Source: Bdellovibrionales bacterium
GTDB taxonomy: Bacteria > Bdellovibrionota > Bdellovibrionia > Bdellovibrionales > UBA1609
NCBI GenBank assembly: GCA_027459485.1
Contig: DAIDIG010000009.1
Span: 1-64,000, forward strand
Direction of reading: 5' to 3'
Length of the DNA stretch: 64,000 nt
The notes below the pieces were generated by a model, which saw nothing but the letters and a program-made list of their open reading frames with translations, did no database searches and was not told the DNA's origin. A program made the translations under genes and the position numbers. Shown here piece after piece: positions 33,229 through 41,904 of this stretch. Numbering within the stretch: the first letter of the stretch is position 1; the number at the start of each line of letters is the position of its first letter.

Positions 33229-33752
33229 TTGTTCTATTATTTTGGAGTTGTCTTGGCAGTCCTGTAAGGGCTGCGCCTGAAACTGTCCCACTTCCCAAGA
33301 ACGGTGATACGTGTTTCTCCCCGGACCAACCGTGCGCTGAAAGGCTCACAAAATTTATAATGAGTGCCAAGAAGTCAATCGACATTGCGATCTACGACAT
33401 CACCCTCGACCAACTTGTGCATCAGCTCATATTACAATCAAAACGAGTACGCGTGCGAATCGTTGTTGACCGCAGGCAGGCGAAAGAGCGGTATTCTCTC
33501 GTGCCACTTCTTCTAAAGGCGGGTGTGAAAGTTCGCTACGGGCGTCAGCGAGGGATCATGCACAATAAGTTCACGATTGTTGACGATAAAATGGTCGAAA
33601 CCGGGAGCTTCAACTACACAAACGACGCATCGACCAGAAACCAAGAAAATCAAGTCTATCTGGCAAGACCTGGGACTGTCGAACGCTATAAAACGCGATT
33701 TGAAAGAATGTGGCGTGCGGCAACGCCGATTAAACAGTTTCGGGTTCGATGA
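33213..33752 (+). CDS. secreted PLD-superfamily (Nuc-like) endonuclease
   Basis: A 179-residue protein with signal peptide (MEKFLIVLLFWSCLGSPVRA) and one HKD motif: His117, Lys119 and Asp124 in MHNKFTIVDDKMVETGSFNYT. A single HKD domain of this size is typical of Nuc-type endonucleases that act as dimers. It would act in the periplasm or outside, degrading nucleic acids. It is the last gene of the rightward operon. Confidence 0.85.
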   Translation: MEKFLIVLLFWSCLGSPVRAAPETVPLPKNGDTCFSPDQPCAERLTKFIMSAKKSIDIAIYDITLDQLVHQLILQSKRVRVRIVVDRRQAKERYSLVPLLLKAGVKVRYGRQRGIMHNKFTIVDDKMVETGSFNYTNDASTRNQENQVYLARPGTVERYKTRFERMWRAATPIKQFRVR

Positions 33753-33797
33753 TGGTAAAGACCTCTTTTAAAGGGCCCACACCTGGTCGTTACCAAT

Positions 33798-34160
33798 CTA
33801 TTTTTGGCCACGGCATGCTGCAACGATCAGCCGAATGAGTTTCTGCGGCGACAGTGGTAACGCCTTGGCTGGCAGATCGCCTTTCAACACAGCATGGAGT
33901 TGTGACGCCGCTGTTGCCGCTACACTGAGTTTTTGCATCTCAATGGTCGCTTGCTCCGATATTTTGGGCAGAACCTCTGTAGCAGCACGTGCGCGTGCCT
34001 GCGACCAAGCCTGTTTTCGTTTCTCAATCCAGCCTTCGGTTGCACTCCACGATTCAAGTGTGCGCAACGCTGGCGACCAGTCTTCATCTGAAATTTGGCG
34101 CAATGATTTGCCTTCTAAAAATGCGGTGAAAGCTCGTTCTCTTTTGTGTGCCGCAATCAT
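33798..34160 (-). CDS. small helix-turn-helix protein, possibly terminase-small-like
   Basis: A 120-residue helical protein with HKRERAFTAFLEGKSLRQIS and DEDWSPALRTLESWSATEGWI, resembling the N-terminal helix-turn-helix of phage small terminase subunits. No large terminase is near. It could also be an ordinary regulator. Direction opposes the operon ahead of it. Confidence 0.5.
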   Translation of the reverse strand: MIAAHKRERAFTAFLEGKSLRQISDEDWSPALRTLESWSATEGWIEKRKQAWSQARARAATEVLPKISEQATIEMQKLSVAATAASQLHAVLKGDLPAKALPLSPQKLIRLIVAACRGQK

Positions 34161-34314
34161 GCATCAATTTTACGGGAGTTCTAGCATCCACTGCAAGCAC
34201 GGCCCGTGTGGTACAAACAGGCGTTATGCGCATACAGTTCTGTAGTACAAACATGCACTCAAATTTTGTTGTGGTACAGATTGAGTGTCGCCAATATGAC
34301 CGGCGTAAATGGCA

Positions 34315-34965
34315 TCATGGCGTTATCGTGTACTTGTACGTCTCTTCAAACAGGCGATCAAATCTAAGGATCTCCTCGCGAACTTCAGTCGGTGTCATTT
34401 TGCCAAGTTTTGCCAAATATTCTCGTTGAGATTTTGAAAGCCCATCATTTAGGGTCGAGGTCTGGCCAAGCACTCCACGATCAATCATGTTGTTCAACGT
34501 GTCGCCAACATTTTTGTGTGCGAATATCAATTTTGCCAACTCTTGACTGCGTGGCACAAAGGGCAGCTCGCGCGTTCCATCAAGCGACATTGCTTTGCCG
34601 GTTATTCGATACCGCCGTAGCAAAATCGAGTAGATGCGTATTTCTTCATCTAGTGATTTGAAAAGTTCAAGCTGCGATAAAAACTCAGCGAGCGTGGCTT
34701 CTTCTGGAATTAAATCGGATTGGTTGGCAAGGTAGTCAGCGCGGGCCTCACGCCATTGACCGGCTCCCATTTCGTTGAGTACATCGTCAAGCGCGATCTC
34801 ACCGGTTGCCTTGCCAGCGTCGTCAAGAAGCCCAGCCTCACGCATGAGGTTTCGTATATTGGGGAATGTGCCGACAGGCGCGTGGATGTAGCTGTCGCGT
34901 AAATCAGTAACCGATTGTTCAACTTCATTAAATAAATTTTCATCAGTCAAATTCAAGGGCTTCAT
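34315..34965 (-). CDS. hypothetical protein, 216 aa
   Basis: A soluble, helical, acidic protein with no signal or membrane segment. The C-terminal half (KSQREYLAKLGKMTPTEVRE) looks helical. No recognised domain. It is a single gene on the island between two convergent-looking intervals with short direct TGGTACA-like repeats. Confidence 0.55.
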   Translation of the reverse strand: MKPLNLTDENLFNEVEQSVTDLRDSYIHAPVGTFPNIRNLMREAGLLDDAGKATGEIALDDVLNEMGAGQWREARADYLANQSDLIPEEATLAEFLSQLELFKSLDEEIRIYSILLRRYRITGKAMSLDGTRELPFVPRSQELAKLIFAHKNVGDTLNNMIDRGVLGQTSTLNDGLSKSQREYLAKLGKMTPTEVREEILRFDRLFEETYKYTITP

Positions 34966-35046
34966 GCTTACAATTTTATTACGGGCAGACTTAAAAAATA
35001 AATTGGTATTTATAATTCGACCGGCAATTAATAGTAAAGGGTTGAC

Positions 35047-35835
35047 TTGATTGCTTCAACTAGGCGAACTCAAAATATGAGAATAATGAAATTTTGGGAA
35101 TCAGCAGACAATTTAGAGAAAATAAAGTTCGTCTTGAATTCGCTGGCAGTGGGTTCGGCTATCGTTGCTGCGGTCGTGGCAGCTAGATCGGCCATTGCCG
35201 GAGCCATCGCGGCGACCGTATCTGCGGTTGCGAGTGCTTGCGGTTTAATTGCAGGCCGTAGAATTGGAGCACTTCGCCCCGGAGCATCTTTGGCGCAACT
35301 AAATGCGCTCAGCGATCGAGTAGGTTCTTTTGGGGGTCATCTAACTATAGAGTTGTTTTGGTCTGTCGATAACGTAACGCCATTTGGTGAGTCCCCGTAC
35401 GGTGGCGGAAATGGACCCGAAGTAACGGTGGAGGGTCAAATTAAAGATGCTTGGGGTGAGCCTGGTACTGCACTGATGGTCCTAAACCGTACTAGCCCTT
35501 ATCAAATTCAATATTTGAACAAACAACACGAAGGGCGATTTAAGTGTGACCTAGAAGTGCTGGCAGGCCGGTATCCCTTAGGCAAGCAGGTGGACGATCT
35601 TAAGAAACTTAAATTTTTAAGAGTTCTCGTCCCACTTAAACAATATAATTGCAACTCAGAGCAATACTCAATATCAAAAATGATCGGAAAATTAACACTA
35701 ATTGTAAATGGAATCGAAATACATCGAGATTTTCAAAATTGTAAGCCAATAAAACCTAAACGTATTTATGAAAATTCGATAGTTTTATATATTGACCATT
35801 GTTTTTCACTTGTCGAATTATCGGAGCTTGGGTGA
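35047..35835 (+). CDS. membrane-anchored hypothetical protein, 262 aa
   Basis: A TTG at 35047 with AAAGGG five bases upstream is the preferred start; ATGs at 35077 and 35086 are alternatives. An Ala-rich hydrophobic region (about residues 28-70) forms one or two membrane helices. The remainder is a soluble domain of mixed strands. No family is recognised. It precedes the GIY-YIG gene. Confidence 0.55.
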   Translation: MIASTRRTQNMRIMKFWESADNLEKIKFVLNSLAVGSAIVAAVVAARSAIAGAIAATVSAVASACGLIAGRRIGALRPGASLAQLNALSDRVGSFGGHLTIELFWSVDNVTPFGESPYGGGNGPEVTVEGQIKDAWGEPGTALMVLNRTSPYQIQYLNKQHEGRFKCDLEVLAGRYPLGKQVDDLKKLKFLRVLVPLKQYNCNSEQYSISKMIGKLTLIVNGIEIHRDFQNCKPIKPKRIYENSIVLYIDHCFSLVELSELG

Positions 35836-35886
35836 ATGATCACCGCGATCACGAAGTAAATCAAACAAAAAACTGTAGAGGCATCG

Positions 35887-37104
35887 TTGGCGCGATTTAT
35901 CTGGACAGAAAAATTGTTGATTGAAGCTGCTGCGAAATATGAATCGAAAACTGAATTTAAATCAGCTCACCCATCTGGATATGCGGCAGCCCGGCGTATG
36001 GGATTATTGAATCTTGTTTGCGCGCACATGAAGGCTAAAATCAAGCCTCCTGGGTATTGGCAAAAAATAGAGAACTTAAAAAGTGAGGCACGCAAATATA
36101 GAACAAGGTCCGATTTTGCAATGCAGTCCCAAGGTGCATACACCATCGCTAAAAGATTGGGCGTGTTAGACGAAATATGTGGTCACATGTCGCTGCAAGG
36201 AAATCGGTACTTTAGGGCGATTTATGTTTTCGAGTTTGAAAACAATATGGCCTATGTTGGTTTGTCCTATAATGTTGAAAAGCGTAAGCAAGCACATCTC
36301 AACAGCAATGGACCAGTCGGGCGTACCGCCAAATATTACAATTTCGCTTTCAAACAATTAACGGAATACCTTCCAAGAAAAAAAGCCAGACATTTAGAAG
36401 GCGCTTTTTTAAAAACGTATTTGGATAACGGATGGCAGATTCTAAATACTGCTAAAACGGGTGGGCTTGGGTCAGGCGATAAAATCACCACCGAAGACAT
36501 CAAAGCAGAAATAGCAAAATATAAATATTTAAAAGACTTTGCTGCGAATAGCCCCAGCATCTATGCCACAGCGAAAAATAGAAGGTTGCATGGCTTGTTT
36601 TCGCATTTGAAAAGAGTGAAAACACCAGATGGTACTTATTCAAAAGCCTACTGCAGAAAATTGGCAAAAAAATGTGGTTCTAGGGCTGAGTTCAAAAAAG
36701 CATTTCCGTCAGCATACTCGATATGTGTCAAAAAAGGCTGGATGGGTTCAATCTGTAAACACATGAAAAGACCTCTGCCTCATAATTTTAAGTATAACTA
36801 TGATAGATGCGCTAGCGAAGCTGCGAAGTGCACTAATGCAACCCAATTTAAAATGAGATACCCTGGTTCATTTAATGCCGCCCATAAAAACGGCTGGTAC
36901 AAAAGAATCACTCGCCACTTTGCTCGATTGATCAAAACGCCAGCCGGTTGGAACTTCGACAAATGTCTGAAGAAAGCAAAGCGATTCAGTTCCAAGGCAA
37001 ACTTTAGGAAGAGTGAGTACAACGCGTACAAATATGCGTGCAGACATAAATTTTTGGATAAAATTGAGCGTCAATTAGGTTGGAGCAAGAGAAACGAAAA
37101 ATAA
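35887..37104 (+). CDS. GIY-YIG endonuclease with six helical repeats
   Basis: The 405-residue protein contains a GIY-YIG core: AIYVFEFENNMAYVGLSYN, followed by EKRKQAH with the conserved arginine and EGAFLKTYLDNGWQILN with the glutamate. Around it are six copies of a repeat of about 38-45 residues (two before, four after), each with pattern A.K...R.EF....P.AY..A...GW...ICKHM. Such repeats occur in phage-linked nucleases and are thought to bind DNA. TTG start with AGAGG five bases upstream. A homing or defence nuclease is plausible. Confidence 0.75.
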   Translation: MARFIWTEKLLIEAAAKYESKTEFKSAHPSGYAAARRMGLLNLVCAHMKAKIKPPGYWQKIENLKSEARKYRTRSDFAMQSQGAYTIAKRLGVLDEICGHMSLQGNRYFRAIYVFEFENNMAYVGLSYNVEKRKQAHLNSNGPVGRTAKYYNFAFKQLTEYLPRKKARHLEGAFLKTYLDNGWQILNTAKTGGLGSGDKITTEDIKAEIAKYKYLKDFAANSPSIYATAKNRRLHGLFSHLKRVKTPDGTYSKAYCRKLAKKCGSRAEFKKAFPSAYSICVKKGWMGSICKHMKRPLPHNFKYNYDRCASEAAKCTNATQFKMRYPGSFNAAHKNGWYKRITRHFARLIKTPAGWNFDKCLKKAKRFSSKANFRKSEYNAYKYACRHKFLDKIERQLGWSKRNEK

Positions 37105-37174
37105 TCTAGTGTTGAACTTGCTGTAAAAATCGAAGTCGCAACCAAATTTTCTTAGGCGATACAGTCTCCACAGC

Positions 37175-37702
37175 TCAAGAGCATCCATGAAAGGCATACA
37201 CGATCAAAAGTATACCTCCAACCACCACCGTAATTGAAAAAATGGCGCCTAGGCCCCTGGAAATAAAAATGCCACCAATGAATTTGAAAGTTTCCAGGAT
37301 GCCCAGTTCCTTTATAAACGATCGAAATGGGACCCGACCATAAAAATGGTAACTTTTTTTAGATGAGCGCCGAACCAAATAAACTCCCAGCGACACAAGT
37401 GGGATGTAGAGTGCGCAAATTGCATAGATCGACAACCCAAGCGTATAATCGGCATCTTTAAAAATTGGCACAAATCCAAACATTGTAAATCCACCGGTAT
37501 TTACCGTGAAGAGCTGCTTAGGACTTGTGCCAGGCTTTAAATTTTTTTGGACTAATTCCTGAAGCGCCCGAATCTTTGCAACTTTCTTATCATTCTTTGC
37601 CTTCGCGCGAAAATGTCGCGCCAACCGAAATCCACAATTCGGACATGTTGCCGCCTGGGTTGACAATGATTTCCGACATTCAGGACATTCCATTATTGCC
37701 AA
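37175..37702 (-). CDS. zinc-ribbon membrane protein
   Basis: The 175-residue protein opens with a zinc ribbon (CPECRKSLSTQAATCPNCG) and then has a basic linker and about three membrane helices (LGLSIYAICALYIPLVSLGVYL, GLGAIFSITVVVGGILLIVYAF). A TTG at 37702 with GAGGGG eight bases upstream is the likely start. Domain type is common in bacteria; role unknown. Confidence 0.65.
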   Translation of the reverse strand: MAIMECPECRKSLSTQAATCPNCGFRLARHFRAKAKNDKKVAKIRALQELVQKNLKPGTSPKQLFTVNTGGFTMFGFVPIFKDADYTLGLSIYAICALYIPLVSLGVYLVRRSSKKSYHFYGRVPFRSFIKELGILETFKFIGGIFISRGLGAIFSITVVVGGILLIVYAFHGCS

Positions 37703-38261
37703 GTCGATTTCCCCTCGTGTCGCTGCGGCATTTCACTTTTCGGCGTTTCGTATTAAAAACTTATGGCGGGGCTTGGTCATGCCAATAAAATTTGGTGATG
37801 ACGTTACACTTCGATATATTTCATATTTAGGTTGTTACGCAAGTGACAGTGTGACCGGCTAAAATTGTGACAGCATTTTGTGACGTTAGGACCTTAAGCT
37901 GGCTGCAAAAGTCGCTACCGACCAAAAACACGGTGCGCTTATTAGCGTCCCAAAACCTTCACACGGCATTTGTTGCCACAACTCAAACCGATTGGGTGTC
38001 CAGCTAGTCCGCGCTGTTTATACGGCGTTTATCGCGGTCGGCATTTGTGCAACAACGGGTACAGCCCGAATCGAATATTGAATCCACGCGATGCTGATTT
38101 TGTTTACCTGGTCATTGTTCCAATACAAGGAAATGTGACCACCTAAACATTATTTAAATATGCTACGCGCCGGAACTGAACTACGTCGCCGCTGCGCTCC
38201 TATATCGCTTGTAACTCCCAGTATGTATTGATAGCGTCAGTCGATACAAGTGAGGGGCTAT
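37703..38261. other. gene-free stretch in the island
   Basis: No plausible coding frame of more than about 40 codons with a ribosome-binding site. A GAGGGG site at its right end serves the gene at 38262. Nothing else was recognised. Confidence 0.5.
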
Positions 38262-38696
38262 ATGGGTGACTGGCGCGATGAGCTAAAGCAAAATTTGAAA
38301 TCTCCAGAAGAAAAGGCGAGCGAAGCCGAAGACAAGGATGCGCGGGAGGTTCAAAGAATTAAAGACACTATTGCTTCAGCTCATAAAGATATGGTGACAG
38401 CGCTAAACGAAGTACCTGATTTGATCGCTAAGCAAAGAGCCATCAACATCCCCACCGTGATGGTTAGCGGAAATAAAGTAACGGTTTCTTCAAGTAATAA
38501 ATCTCTGGGCGTTGATTTTGCACCCGACGGTATGAGTATCGTGATTTTTGAGGACGGCAAGCTTTCAGACGAAGTCATCTACAATCGGATGAAGAAATGC
38601 CTTGAATCGAAATCGAACAAACTTCAAGTCGAGAGTGCCGATGCGTTTATCGGCAAGAAGATAAACAGTTTGCTAAGCTCTAACAGTAGCGATTGA
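38262..38696 (+). CDS. hypothetical protein of the island cargo, 144 aa
   Basis: The ATG at 38262 follows GAGGGG by four bases. The protein has a charged helical first third (ELKQNLKSPEEKASEAEDKD) and a beta-rich centre (VMVSGNKVTVSSSNKSLGVDF). No motif is known. It is the first of three closely spaced genes that end near the right attachment site. Confidence 0.6.
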   Translation: MGDWRDELKQNLKSPEEKASEAEDKDAREVQRIKDTIASAHKDMVTALNEVPDLIAKQRAINIPTVMVSGNKVTVSSSNKSLGVDFAPDGMSIVIFEDGKLSDEVIYNRMKKCLESKSNKLQVESADAFIGKKINSLLSSNSSD

Positions 38697-38700
38697 CCTA

Positions 38701-39342
38701 ATGGAAAAAGAAAGACAAACCGAGATAAGATTAAAGTATCAGGAGACAATTAAATCGCTCGACGATCTTCTGATTTCAGTTTTGAAACATGTTGATACAC
38801 TCAAAAATTCGGACGCAGTCAAGTTTGGAAAGTATGGTATTGGTAGGCGTATAAACCGTATTCGCCAATGCCATAGGCGTTTCTATGCTACCTTTCAAAA
38901 AGAGTGTGAACAAATTGAGGTATCGGACGACGAACGTTTTGAGCAAACTGCGATGCTAAATCTTTGCCTTATCGACATTGCGGGAGGACTCGATAACCTC
39001 GCTCGAATGATTTTGCTGGAAAAGAAGGTATCGCTGCCAAATCTAAAAATTTCCCTGTCGAAAGATGAGACGTTGGATCACATGCCGAAAAAACTTGTCC
39101 AGAAAATAAATATATACACTGACTGGCTAGATTACCTCAAAGAGTTCCGAGATCCTTTGGCTCACAGAATTTCACCATACGTCCTGCCATACGTCGTGTA
39201 CACCGATGGTCGCAAAAGCTACGAATCTTTCTACACCCATGACTTCGAGGAGACGGGTTTAGTGCATTTTCATCCCCAGATGATAGTGGACGGAATGACC
39301 TTTCATGAACTCATCAAGGCTGGCATAGAAGGTACAGCGTGA
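38701..39342 (+). CDS. hypothetical protein of the island cargo, 213 aa
   Basis: A soluble helical protein with an N-terminal helix bundle and a central conserved-looking segment (FRDPLAHRISPYVLPYVVY). RDxxAHR-type patterns occur in HEPN-like helical proteins, but the fold is not certain. It starts four bases after the first gene and overlaps the third by four bases. Confidence 0.6.
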   Translation: MEKERQTEIRLKYQETIKSLDDLLISVLKHVDTLKNSDAVKFGKYGIGRRINRIRQCHRRFYATFQKECEQIEVSDDERFEQTAMLNLCLIDIAGGLDNLARMILLEKKVSLPNLKISLSKDETLDHMPKKLVQKINIYTDWLDYLKEFRDPLAHRISPYVLPYVVYTDGRKSYESFYTHDFEETGLVHFHPQMIVDGMTFHELIKAGIEGTA

Positions 39343-39725
39343 AATTTTATCGACCGATTGAATTTGAGATTCCTGACGAATGGTGGATCAAATCCGGCAT
39401 GTCGAACTTCAAACCAACCACAAGTTCTTATACCCCAACGACCAGCTCTCGGTGGCCGACCACGATCGCTCGCATCTCAGATATTCAACCTGTACGGCGC
39501 GCCTGTGGTTTTGGTGGATTTAAATTGGACAAAATGATGCCGGTGCTTGAAGCGCTTGTGAATGGCATACCAATACCACGGATTGAAGTTCACGAGTTGC
39601 CTGGGACTAATGATTTTCGGTACGGAATGCGGAATGGCTTTCATAGATTTCACGCCTCCGCCGCCGCTGGTTTTGAATACATTCCAATAGAAATCTTACC
39701 GTATTTTGACATCAGAAAAGGATAG
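39339..39725 (+). CDS. ParB/sulfiredoxin-like domain protein
   Basis: A 128-residue protein with GTG start overlapping the previous stop. The second half reads PVLEALVNGIPIPRIEVHEL then RNGFHRFHASAAAGFEYIPI, the pattern of ParB-like nuclease/ATPase folds (conserved G-x-HR). It may bind or cut nucleic acid or hydrolyse a nucleotide. It ends about 125 bases before the proposed right attachment site. Confidence 0.6.
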   Translation: MKFYRPIEFEIPDEWWIKSGMSNFKPTTSSYTPTTSSRWPTTIARISDIQPVRRACGFGGFKLDKMMPVLEALVNGIPIPRIEVHELPGTNDFRYGMRNGFHRFHASAAAGFEYIPIEILPYFDIRKG

Positions 39726-39850
39726 TTAGCCACGATGGTGAACAATGGTGAGCTTGTTCGCTGCACAATTGGCTGTTCACCAACGACGTTCATGCCACTT
39801 GCAAGTTAGCAATAATACTGACATTGTAATTTGGATTTTGTTGAAACCAT

Positions 39851-39879
39851 GTTCGATATTCCGATGCTAAGGTCCACCA
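39851..39879 (+). other. degenerate tRNA-Ala 3'-end copy (probable attR)
   Basis: GGTCCACCA at 39871-39879 repeats the last nine bases of tRNA-Ala (23034-23042) in the same orientation. Twenty bases before its start is GTTCGAT, the T-loop sequence that lies 15 bases before it in the tRNA, with CC also shared. The nine-base match alone could be chance; both blocks together support a decayed tRNA end. Confidence 0.5.
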
Positions 39880-39889
39880 TTTGTGGTAG

Positions 39890-40162
39890 ACAACAACTCG
39901 TTTATCAAAGATGTCCCACAGATGGCACTTGGAATGGCGGCTTTTTGCCAATGGCACAACAACCGGCTACAATTACACAAGTCCTCACCAAATTTTTTCC
40001 GGTTGGGTTCAATCAGTTTCAGCGGCACCATACGTATTCGCCGACGCCTGCGCCATCGTCTCTGGCAATCTAGAATGTTGGGGCAGCAACGCGAGCGGGC
40101 AGCTAGGTACCGACATGTGGAACGATTCGTATACCGCCGTTTACACCCAATCGCTTGAATAA
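39890..40162 (+). pseudogene. RCC1-repeat protein, 3' remnant
   Basis: Open frame after a TAG at 39887; it encodes one recognisable RCC1-type blade (ACAIVSGNLECWGSNASGQLG) and ends at TAA. No start with a ribosome-binding site is seen, and only one repeat remains. It begins right after the right attachment copy, so insertion of the island probably removed or separated the front of the gene. Confidence 0.6.
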
Positions 40163-40217
40163 TAAGCACAAAAAACCGATCACTGGATTATTGCCCGCTT
40201 TCGAAAATTTAATTTAT

Positions 40218-41720
40218 TTACATCTGATTCGTCGAAAGCCAATTCCCGTTGCTTGTATACTTCGAAATAAAATAATCTTGGGTGCCTTGCGATGAACCTG
40301 AACATGACGACGAAACTCCGTTGCACGATGCAAGATTGGCCGTTGTATCGCCAGCCAGATAGAGATTTGATGAATTAACGAATATTTGACCGCCTAAAGC
40401 CATGAGGCCGGTTTCTCCCAACTGCTTTGTCCAATCCCAAGTCCCGTCAGTTGCGTACTTTGAAATGAAGTAATCATAAACTCCTTGAGAACTACCGGAG
40501 CACGAGGCTGAAACTCCGTTGCATGAAACGAGATTAGCCGTAGTGTAACCCGTTACGTACACATCTGAAGACGCATCAACGGCTGTTCCAATTGCCGTGG
40601 TGGAGGTACCTGATTCGCCCAGTTGCTTTGTCCAGCCCCACGTGCCGCCGCTCGAATATTTTGAAACGAAATAGTCCCAGCTGCCTTGGGCGCTGCCCGC
40701 GCATGATGATGAAACTCCGTTGCACGATGCAAGATTGCCGGTCGAACGACCGGTCAAGTAGATATTCGAAGATGGATCAACAGAAACACTCTGCCCTTCT
40801 GTTGATTGACCGGCTTCACCCAGTTGCTTTGTCCAAACCCACGCACCGTTACTTGCGTATTTTGAAATATAATAATCTTCGGTACCCTGAGCGCCACCTG
40901 AACACGATGACGAAACTCCGTTGCACGATGCGAGATTGGCCGTTGTCGCACCCATGATGTAAGCATTCCCCGAAGAATCGACTGCGCCACTATAGCCGCC
41001 AGTCATCTTGCTTGTTTCACCCAATTGTTCGGTCCACTGCCACGTTCCATCGCTTGTATATTTTGAAATAAAATAATCTTCGCTGCCTTGGGAATTACCA
41101 GAACACAACGACGAAACTCCGTTGCACGAAACGAGATTCTTGTCAGTGGTGCCGAAAATATAAATATTTGAAGATGAATCAAGGGCCATGGAGCTGACGT
41201 TTGCGCCGCCACCAGCTAATTGCTGAGACCAAACCAAATTGCCATTGGGTGAGTATTTAGAAATAAAATATTCGCCACTTACGTTGGTCGAAATGATGCT
41301 GCTACTGCTCGCTCCCGCCACATAAATATTTGACGACTTGTCGACAGCAATAGCGTAAAGACCGCTTATCGTTCCGGCTCGGCCCAATTGTTGCGTCCAA
41401 ACGCGAGTTCCGCTGCCCGTGTATTTCGTAATAAAATAATCGGTAGTACCTTGGGAACCACTTGGGCACGACGATGCGCTACCGTAGCAAGGTAAGAAAT
41501 TGGCCGTCGTCTGCCCTGCTACATAAACATTATTTGAAGAATCAGCCACGAGTCCGAACACATAAGTCGTTGTATTATTGAGGGTCGCAAATGTTGAAGT
41601 TCCAGAAGGCGTCAGACCGCCGGAATTCCCCGACATCTTGCTGCATCCGCAAAGAAAGCCGCCAAGAAACAAAATTTTCGCACTCAAGATAAATGCATTT
41701 CGGAATGTTTTGAATTTCAT
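40218..41720 (-). CDS. SBBP-repeat beta-propeller lipoprotein
   Basis: The ATG at 41720 with GGGG upstream gives a signal peptide and lipobox LCGC (Cys26); a longer frame to 41765 is rejected. The mature protein has about seven repeats of 65-68 residues: DYFISKYTSDGTW.WTKQLGE and ...SSNIYVTG.TTANLASCNGVSS... Each repeat carries a C...C pair. Repeats are almost identical, giving DNA repeats of about 200 bases. It is likely a surface-exposed beta-propeller, perhaps involved in adhesion or binding; function unknown. Confidence 0.82.
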   Translation of the reverse strand: MKFKTFRNAFILSAKILFLGGFLCGCSKMSGNSGGLTPSGTSTFATLNNTTTYVFGLVADSSNNVYVAGQTTANFLPCYGSASSCPSGSQGTTDYFITKYTGSGTRVWTQQLGRAGTISGLYAIAVDKSSNIYVAGASSSSIISTNVSGEYFISKYSPNGNLVWSQQLAGGGANVSSMALDSSSNIYIFGTTDKNLVSCNGVSSLCSGNSQGSEDYFISKYTSDGTWQWTEQLGETSKMTGGYSGAVDSSGNAYIMGATTANLASCNGVSSSCSGGAQGTEDYYISKYASNGAWVWTKQLGEAGQSTEGQSVSVDPSSNIYLTGRSTGNLASCNGVSSSCAGSAQGSWDYFVSKYSSGGTWGWTKQLGESGTSTTAIGTAVDASSDVYVTGYTTANLVSCNGVSASCSGSSQGVYDYFISKYATDGTWDWTKQLGETGLMALGGQIFVNSSNLYLAGDTTANLASCNGVSSSCSGSSQGTQDYFISKYTSNGNWLSTNQM

Positions 41721-41904
41721 GTGAATAACCCCGCTTGGGTGAGATGAGACCACGGCAGTTGGCAACCGTCAATAGATCCTAGGCGAACCGTGCGAATTCT
41801 CGGATACTCGCAAACGTCCCGTTTTCATATAATTATTTTCGGCAAAATTTAAAAATATATAAGTGCTGATGATCACGGTAAATGAATGTCGGGGGCGCCA
41901 ACTG

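Larger units (their letters stand above)
23043..39879. mobile_element. probable integrative island at tRNA-Ala
   Basis: The island starts at the tRNA-Ala 3' end with a large serine recombinase gene and ends at a degenerate copy of that tRNA end (39851-39879). It carries two serine recombinases, a primase-helicase, ribbon-helix-helix and Cro/CI-like regulators, nucleases and unknown cargo, most of it in compact, overlapping genes, while flanking genes are chromosomal in type. No relaxase, type IV secretion gene, capsid or tail gene is visible, so it looks like a mobilisable or phage-satellite-like element. A putative terminase-small-like gene (33798-34160) hints at phage ties. The right border is less certain than the left. 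Confidence 0.6.

Noticed and set aside
39737-39781. 8-bp inverted repeat GGTGAACA/TGTTCACC as regulatory site
   Set aside because: It lies between a gene end and the attachment copy with a 29-base loop; no function can be supported.
40218-41720. CRISPR array suspected from regular repeats
   Set aside because: Repeats are about 200 bases apart, coding and in frame with SBBP units; no cas genes.
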